From Alphaproteobacteria bacterium (lineage in GTDB: Bacteria > Pseudomonadota > Alphaproteobacteria > ATCC43930 > CGMCC-115725): a stretch of DNA of 34,083 nucleotides. Shown one piece after another: positions 30,048 to 34,083 of the stretch. The notes below the pieces were generated by a model, which was not told the origin of the DNA, ran no database searches, and was given only the letters and a program-made list of their open reading frames with translations. Location: NCBI GenBank assembly GCA_019237175.1, contig JAFAHP010000140.1, forward strand, positions 1-34,083, in the 5' to 3' direction. Position 1 is the stretch's first letter. The number at the start of each line of letters is the position of its first letter. Made by a program: the position numbers and the translations under genes.

Positions 30048-30398
30048 TTACAGGTTGGCGTTGATCGTGGCGCCGGGCTCGACATAGGCGCGGTCCCAGT
30101 CCGACCACCGCCCGAGGACCGGCTGGTCGGGATCGCGGTCGCGTCGCCAGCAGACCTCATCGCCCGGCGGTACGTCGATGATCTTGGTGGCGTTGTTGGG
30201 CAGCACGAATTCGAGGGTCGATAAATAGCCGGGTCCTCGCGACGCGCAATCCGGGTTGGATGTGATCACTGCCTCGACGTTGGTTGGGCCAAAATGCGGA
30301 TTGTTTAGCAGCAGAGTTCCCGGCGGAGGTGGCTGCGGCTGCCGCAATGCGCACGCGGCGACGCAAAAAAGCACAAAGGTCAACAGGATCGATCGCAC
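30048..30398 (-). CDS. predicted lipoprotein, conserved-looking, unknown function
   Basis: This 116-residue protein starts at GTG 30398 (AAGAG upstream); the open frame to 30470 adds an Arg-rich leader that does not fit a signal peptide. The N-terminus 'VRSILLTFVLFCVAACALRQ' ends in a lipobox (VAAC). The mature part has a Pro-rich linker, then 'LLLNNPHFGPTNVEAVITSN', 'PNNATKIIDVPPGDEVCWRR' and 'WDRAYVEPGATINANL', likely a small beta-sandwich with a cysteine pair. I recall similar lipoproteins in Rhizobiales but know no role. It converges with the tonB gene, 28 bases apart. Confidence 0.75.
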   Translation of the reverse strand: MRSILLTFVLFCVAACALRQPQPPPPGTLLLNNPHFGPTNVEAVITSNPDCASRGPGYLSTLEFVLPNNATKIIDVPPGDEVCWRRDRDPDQPVLGRWSDWDRAYVEPGATINANL

Positions 30399-30569
30399 GG
30401 ACTTGCTCTTTCGGTCGACGGGAACCGCGGCTCGGCGAACGCGGCGCCCGCACCCGCGCTGTGGAACCACGGCCTGCCCTCGCCCTCGGTTTAATCAATG
30501 CGAAGACCTTCTACCGGAACGCTGGCGACCGCACAATTCACCCGAGAACCGCGGCGCGACGATCACCTC

Positions 30570-31436
30570 TCATGCTCCGCCGAGATACTCTCTGATCCAG
30601 CGCTGGTAATTGTCGGCACGGGTGACCCGCCGCATCAATTCGGGAGGGGCTATGTTTTTGAGGTCGCGGGGGGATACGCCCTCGCGCAGCGCCTTCAAGG
30701 TGTCGTAGACCGCTTGTACCGCGGCCGAAAACGGGGCATGGGTCTGCAGCGCGACGCGGACGCGTCGCGCCGCCAGCCAATCGGGATCGCCGAGCTGACC
30801 GCTGCCGCCGCCGAGAATCAGCGGGATGGCGATCGCAGCCGACACCACTTCCACCGCTTCGACCGTAACCCCGCCGGCAAGAAACACCGCGTCGACGCCG
30901 GCCGCTTCATAGGCTTTGGCGCGCTTTACCGCCTCGTCGATGTTGGCGATTGCCAAGGCGCTGGTGCGACCGGCGATGACGAGGTTTTTGTCCTGGCGAG
31001 CCGACAACGCCGCCTTCATCTTGCCGACCCCTTCTTCGATCGAGCTGAGGCGCGGCTTGCCGTCGCTGCCATAGGGCCGCGGCAGCACCGTGTCCTCGAT
31101 CGACATCGCGCAAATGCCGGCGGTTTCCAGTTCCTCGACGGTGCGCCGCACACTGAGCGCGTTTCCGTAGCCGTGATCGGCGTCGACCAGCAGCGCCAGA
31201 TTGCCGGCGCGGCAAATTCGGTTCGCTTGATCGGCAAATTCGCTCAGGGTCAGGACAACGAGATCGGGGGCGCCGAGCACCGCCATCGATCCGATCGATC
31301 CCGAAAACATGCCGACCTCAAACCCCAGATCCTCGGCAATGCGCGCCGATATCGCGTCATACACGGAAGCCGGATGCACGCAGCGGGTTCCGGAAAGGAT
31401 TGCACGAAAACGCTCGCGCCGCTCGGTCCAGTTCAT
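30570..31436 (-). CDS. isocitrate lyase/PEP mutase superfamily, oxaloacetate decarboxylase-like
   Basis: The 288-residue protein closely follows the Pseudomonas PA4872-type oxaloacetate decarboxylases, Mg2+-dependent cytoplasmic enzymes that convert oxaloacetate to pyruvate and CO2. Motifs are 'ASVYDAISARIAEDLGFEVG', the metal-binding 'LLVDADHGYGNAL' (Asp85, Asp87) and 'AMSIEDTVLPRPYG' (Glu114). The 'KKCGH' loop of isocitrate and methylisocitrate lyases is missing, which argues against PrpB or AceA. Length is right for the group. ATG 31436 is preceded by GGAGGAGCC. It lies downstream of the second toxin gene on the same strand, 134 bases away. Confidence 0.88.
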   Translation of the reverse strand: MNWTERRERFRAILSGTRCVHPASVYDAISARIAEDLGFEVGMFSGSIGSMAVLGAPDLVVLTLSEFADQANRICRAGNLALLVDADHGYGNALSVRRTVEELETAGICAMSIEDTVLPRPYGSDGKPRLSSIEEGVGKMKAALSARQDKNLVIAGRTSALAIANIDEAVKRAKAYEAAGVDAVFLAGGVTVEAVEVVSAAIAIPLILGGGSGQLGDPDWLAARRVRVALQTHAPFSAAVQAVYDTLKALREGVSPRDLKNIAPPELMRRVTRADNYQRWIREYLGGA

Positions 31437-31570
31437 CTTGGCTCCTCCGGGTGTTGCATCGTCTAAAGTCAGCTTATCATGCCGAGCCGCGGGCCAAAGT
31501 GAATGATCGATCGCTCACGCGGGCACCCGAAAGCGAAAACCCGGCACCCCCAACGTTCCGTCCTCGCTCG

Positions 31571-32011
31571 TCATCCATCGCTCTCGATCACGTGAAGCGC
31601 GGCCCTGCCCCGGCGAACGGCGTTGGCCGACAAGCGGCGATCGAGTGTGGCCAATTGTCCGCGCCGTGCGACCGCCAGGGCCAGCAGATAAGTATCGGTG
31701 ACCCGCGCTGATGTCAGGATCCGACCCGGATCGACGATATCGGAACCCATCAGGCTGAAATTGTCCTTCCAGAACACATGTCCGGGCAGTGCGCGTAGCT
31801 GCGCGACAAGCGGTGCCACCGCAGCGGGCGAACCAGCCGAATTTGGATATCTCGGGTGACCGACGATCCGAATGACGCCGTTCTCAGTGATAGGGCATGT
31901 TGCCCAGGACGCCGCACCGGTTGCACCAAACCAACGGTGCGCCGCCTCGTGGCCAACATGGGTGGGATCAATCAGCGCTATCAAAAGATTGACATCGAGC
32001 AAAAAAGTCAC
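31571..32011 (-). CDS. VapC-type PIN-domain toxin
   Basis: This 146-residue PIN-domain ribonuclease has the metal-binding acids Asp6 ('FLLDVNLLIALIDP'), Glu43 ('CPITENGVIRI'), Asp106 ('VTDTYLLALAVARRG') and Asp124 ('LATLDRRLS'). The ITENGVIRI core places it in the VapC subgroup with RHH antitoxins. Start ATG 32011 overlaps the antitoxin stop by four bases. All catalytic residues are intact. It differs clearly in sequence from the PIN toxin at 8919-9350 and is not a duplication of it. Confidence 0.9.
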   Translation of the reverse strand: MTFLLDVNLLIALIDPTHVGHEAAHRWFGATGAASWATCPITENGVIRIVGHPRYPNSAGSPAAVAPLVAQLRALPGHVFWKDNFSLMGSDIVDPGRILTSARVTDTYLLALAVARRGQLATLDRRLSANAVRRGRAALHVIESDG

Positions 32012-32235
32012 GGCAGCTCGTCACGCAGCGCATTGACGATGTCGAGCGTGACAACGGCATCGGGCCGGTGCACGGGCAGCAATGGGACGCCATTGCGCTC
32101 GGTTGAGGGGGCCGGCGGGCGCAGTGAACGGCGCGCTAATTCCGAGACCACTTGGCCGATGGTCTGGTTGTGCTGCCGCGCGATCGCTCGGGCTGCCAAC
32201 AGGACATCGTCATCGATGGCAAGGGTAGTGCGCAT
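32008..32235 (-). CDS. ribbon-helix-helix antitoxin partner of VapC
   Basis: The 75-residue protein begins 'MRTTLAIDDDVLLAARAIAR', the beta-strand and first helix of a ribbon-helix-helix DNA-binding domain, followed by 'QTIGQVVSELARRSL' and a Pro-rich linker. The C-terminal part ('AVVTLDIVNALRDELP') would contact the toxin. ATG 32235 is preferred; GTG 32238 is directly upstream. RHH antitoxins bind as dimers to the operon's own promoter, here in the 147-base gap shared with the divergent ketopantoate reductase-like gene. Confidence 0.88.
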   Translation of the reverse strand: MRTTLAIDDDVLLAARAIARQHNQTIGQVVSELARRSLRPPAPSTERNGVPLLPVHRPDAVVTLDIVNALRDELP

Positions 32236-32382
32236 CACGAACTTCCAACCGTTGCATCACTCATCATACATCACATACGAGACTTCGGGATAGCGAGGGA
32301 TTCGGGTCGGAAGTCGCGTCATTGCCTCTCAGCGTCGCGAACTTTAAGGTTCGGCCAAAAGGCCGAGATGATGGAGATGATA

Positions 32383-33441
32383 ATGGACAAGCGGATTGCG
32401 GTGATCGGCGCCGGCGCCATTGGCGGATATACCGGTGGTCATCTGGCCCATAACGGGTTCGACGTGACCTTGATCGATCCGTGGCCCGAGCACCTCGAGA
32501 CGATCCGCCGCGACGGCTTCGCCCTCGAAGGCATGACGCCGGAGGAGTTTGTCTGCGCCCGCCCGAAAACCATGCACCTGACCGAGGCGCAACAGCTTGC
32601 GAAGCAAACACCCATCGACATCGCAATGGTCGCGGTCAAATCCTACGACACCGAATGGGCGACCCGGCTGATCGCGCAATATCTGGCGCCCGACGGCTAC
32701 GTCGTGTCGTTGCAGAATTGCATGAACGAAGAGCGGATCGCCGGGATTGTCGGCTGGGACAAGACGGTGGGCTGCATCCCGGCGCTGCTCGGCGCCGAGC
32801 TTTACGCCCCCGGCCGGGTACGACGGACCGCGGCCCGCGGCGCCTCACCCTACGAAGTGTACCGGGTCGGCGAGGTCCACAGCCGCATCACCCCGCGGCT
32901 CGAAGAACTGGCGGCGATGATCGCCACGGTCGATACCGTCAAGGCGACAACGAACCTGTGGGGCGAGCGCTGGTCAAAGTTATGTGTCAACGGGATGGCC
33001 AACGGGGTTGCCGCTGCCACCGGCATGTCCGGCAACGAGATGAACCGCGACGAGAAAATTCGCCGTCTCAGCATCCGGCTCGCAGGGGAGGGGGTGCGCG
33101 TCGGGCAGGCGCTCGGATATCAGCTCGAACATATCCGCATGCACGAGCCCGAAACCCTGGCCCGGGCGGCCGAGGGCGACCGCGCAGCGCTCGACGAGAT
33201 CGAAACCCAGATCATGGCGACACTGAATTCGAACACGCGCAGCGAACTGGCACGCCCGTCGATGGGCCAGGACATGTACAAAGGCCGGCGCACCGAGATC
33301 GATTTCATCAACGGCGTCATCGCCGCCAAGGGCGCCGAGACCGGCGTGCCCGCGCCGACGCATGTAAAGCTGATCGCCGCGGTCAAAGAGGTCGAGCATG
33401 GCAAGCGAGCGGCAGCGCCGGAAAATCTTTACGGGATCTGA
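32383..33441 (+). CDS. ketopantoate reductase-family (ApbA/PanE) oxidoreductase
   Basis: This 352-residue NAD(P)-dependent dehydrogenase has the N-terminal Rossmann motif 'IAVIGAGAIGGYTGGHLA', then 'AMVAVKSYDTEWATRLI', 'VVSLQNCMNEERI' and the catalytic lysine Lys199 in 'RWSKLCVNGMANGVA'. The C-terminal helical domain ends with 'TEIDFINGVIAAKGAETGVP', as in 2-dehydropantoate 2-reductase. It is about 50 residues longer than classic PanE, so it may reduce another 2-oxoacid; a pantothenate role is unproven. Three in-frame ATGs precede the conserved start; ATG 32383 is chosen because GGAG lies six bases upstream. No pan genes are near. Confidence 0.88.
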   Translation: MDKRIAVIGAGAIGGYTGGHLAHNGFDVTLIDPWPEHLETIRRDGFALEGMTPEEFVCARPKTMHLTEAQQLAKQTPIDIAMVAVKSYDTEWATRLIAQYLAPDGYVVSLQNCMNEERIAGIVGWDKTVGCIPALLGAELYAPGRVRRTAARGASPYEVYRVGEVHSRITPRLEELAAMIATVDTVKATTNLWGERWSKLCVNGMANGVAAATGMSGNEMNRDEKIRRLSIRLAGEGVRVGQALGYQLEHIRMHEPETLARAAEGDRAALDEIETQIMATLNSNTRSELARPSMGQDMYKGRRTEIDFINGVIAAKGAETGVPAPTHVKLIAAVKEVEHGKRAAAPENLYGI

Positions 33442-33683
33442 TTGATGCCGGCTGTGGGCGACGCCCCAATCATGGGGTTTCCGCCGACCGGCAGGTCTCC
33501 GAAATCCGACGCTTTAGCGTATTGCGAAAATACGTAATCGACTGGATCGGCGGTGGTATCGTCCGGCGGCGGCGCGGCTCGCGGCCGCGATGATACTGGG
33601 TCGCCTGCGGCAAGAGCGAGGAGCAGTGCGACACACAGCAAAATGGCCGCACCACTTCCATCGGCGATCAAGCCAAGTGTCAT
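33429..33683 (-). CDS. small predicted secreted or membrane-anchored protein
   Basis: The 84-residue frame starts with 'MTLGLIADGSGAAILLCVAL' and 'LLALAAGD', a plausible signal peptide or anchor, followed by a Pro/Asp-rich segment ('PPPDDTTADPVDYVFSQYAK') and 'DFGDLPVGGNPMIGASPTAG'. Composition is not that of a shadow ORF. It converges with the ketopantoate reductase-like gene and overlaps its end by 13 bases. No ribosome binding site is obvious and no family is recognised, so it remains tentative. Confidence 0.45.
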   Translation of the reverse strand: MTLGLIADGSGAAILLCVALLLALAAGDPVSSRPRAAPPPDDTTADPVDYVFSQYAKASDFGDLPVGGNPMIGASPTAGINQIP

Positions 33684-33694
33684 CAAATCAGAGT

Positions 33695-33970
33695 CTGGGC
33701 AGGAATCCGCTGCATGAGGCGCATTGCGTCTCTTCGAGACGCGCCACGGCGGAGGTTATTCTCGGGCCGCGCATAGAGGCTGGGCAAGAAACTCAAATGA
33801 GCTGGATCTGCGCCGTACGTCCTTCGAGGCCTCGCTTCGCGAGGCACCTCAGGATGAGGCATTTTTCTTAATGCCATCAATAATGTATTCCTCATGCTGA
33901 GGAGCGATCCGGCACAGCCGGAGCGCGTCTCGAAGCACGAATGCGCTTCATGCAGCGGATTCTTGCCCAG
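33695..33970. repeat. block of inverted repeats with 50-base arms
   Basis: The left arm (33695-33744) starts ctgggcaggaatccgctgca and ends ttcgagacgcgc; the right arm (33923-33970) is its near-perfect reverse complement, ending gcagcggattcttgcccag. Between them lie a third partial copy of the end motif (ctgggcaagaa, about 33780), a hairpin gcctcgc-ttc-gcgaggc (33829-33845) and the common alphaproteobacterial motif cctcatgctgaggagc (33890-33905). The ORFs across the block translate the repeat and are not genes. The remaining sequence to 34083 holds no gene I can support. Confidence 0.75.
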
Positions 33971-34083
33971 CCTCGAAGCGCGGACCCGGGGGCTCGCAAT
34001 GACACCATAAAATATGCTGCGAATTTCTGGCTCAGGACGCTCGCCAACATGGTGCGCAGCTTCTGGCCGTCCCAAGACAGAGC

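Noticed and set aside
33683..34075. 130-residue minus-strand ORF
   Set aside because: It is a translation of the inverted-repeat block ('NPLHEAH' appears from the repeats).
1..34083. CRISPR arrays, tRNA and rRNA genes
   Set aside because: I saw no regularly spaced direct repeats, no TPsiC-like arm followed by an acceptor stem, and no conserved rRNA segments on either strand. This was a visual scan only.

Overview
The window is chromosomal DNA from a GC-rich bacterium, most likely an alphaproteobacterium. The evidence is the gene families (aerobic CoxL/XDH-type large subunit, GltBD, a 'DLARKCR' type small protein, a TPR protein resembling alphaproteobacterial cyclase C-termini), the frequent GTG starts with 4-base GTGA/ATGA overlaps, and GC-rich palindromic repeats of the kind common in Rhizobiales and Rhodospirillales. 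The order cannot be fixed from this sequence. I found no tRNA, rRNA, CRISPR array, transposase or phage gene.

Layout. 1-1375: the end of a TPR protein, a small lipoprotein and a RidA gene broken by a one-base deletion. 1444-4287: a BT1-like MFS transporter facing a dihydrolipoyl dehydrogenase. 4681-6217: two coupled small genes, a secreted peptidoglycan-binding-domain protein and the relic of a paralog of one small gene. 6218-9739: an orphan molybdenum hydroxylase large subunit, a Phd/VapC-type toxin-antitoxin pair and a VOC-fold protein. 9938-16225: glutamate synthase (gltD, gltB). 16539-18773: a polytopic membrane protein, possibly a GT-C type glycosyltransferase, carrying two in-frame palindromic insertions. 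18740-23606 (minus strand): six overlapping genes. 23845-30398: a hypothetical protein, a histidine-rich metal-binding protein, a lipoprotein resembling a receptor plug, a TonB-dependent receptor, ExbB/ExbD/TonB and another lipoprotein. 30570-33683: an oxaloacetate decarboxylase-like enzyme, a second VapBC module, a ketopantoate reductase-family protein and a small secreted ORF. 33695-34083: a block of inverted repeats.

How the genes work together. The most interesting unit is the six-gene operon 23606->18740: a ModA-like periplasmic binding protein, a cytochrome b561-type membrane protein, a Tat-exported molybdopterin oxidoreductase of the SUOX/MsrP fold, a TIGR04282/DUF2064 glycosyltransferase, a radical SAM/SPASM-like protein and a polyprenyl-phosphate-type GT2. 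Every junction overlaps. The first three genes make a plausible membrane redox module (quinol to cytochrome b to molybdoenzyme), and the last three look like sugar or lipid-carrier chemistry. I know of no named pathway that joins them. The second unit is a TonB-dependent uptake locus whose divergent lipoprotein shares about 39% identity over 46 residues with the receptor's N-terminal plug region. A His-rich protein with a duplicated HGPGC module lies next to it, which suggests, but does not prove, metal handling.
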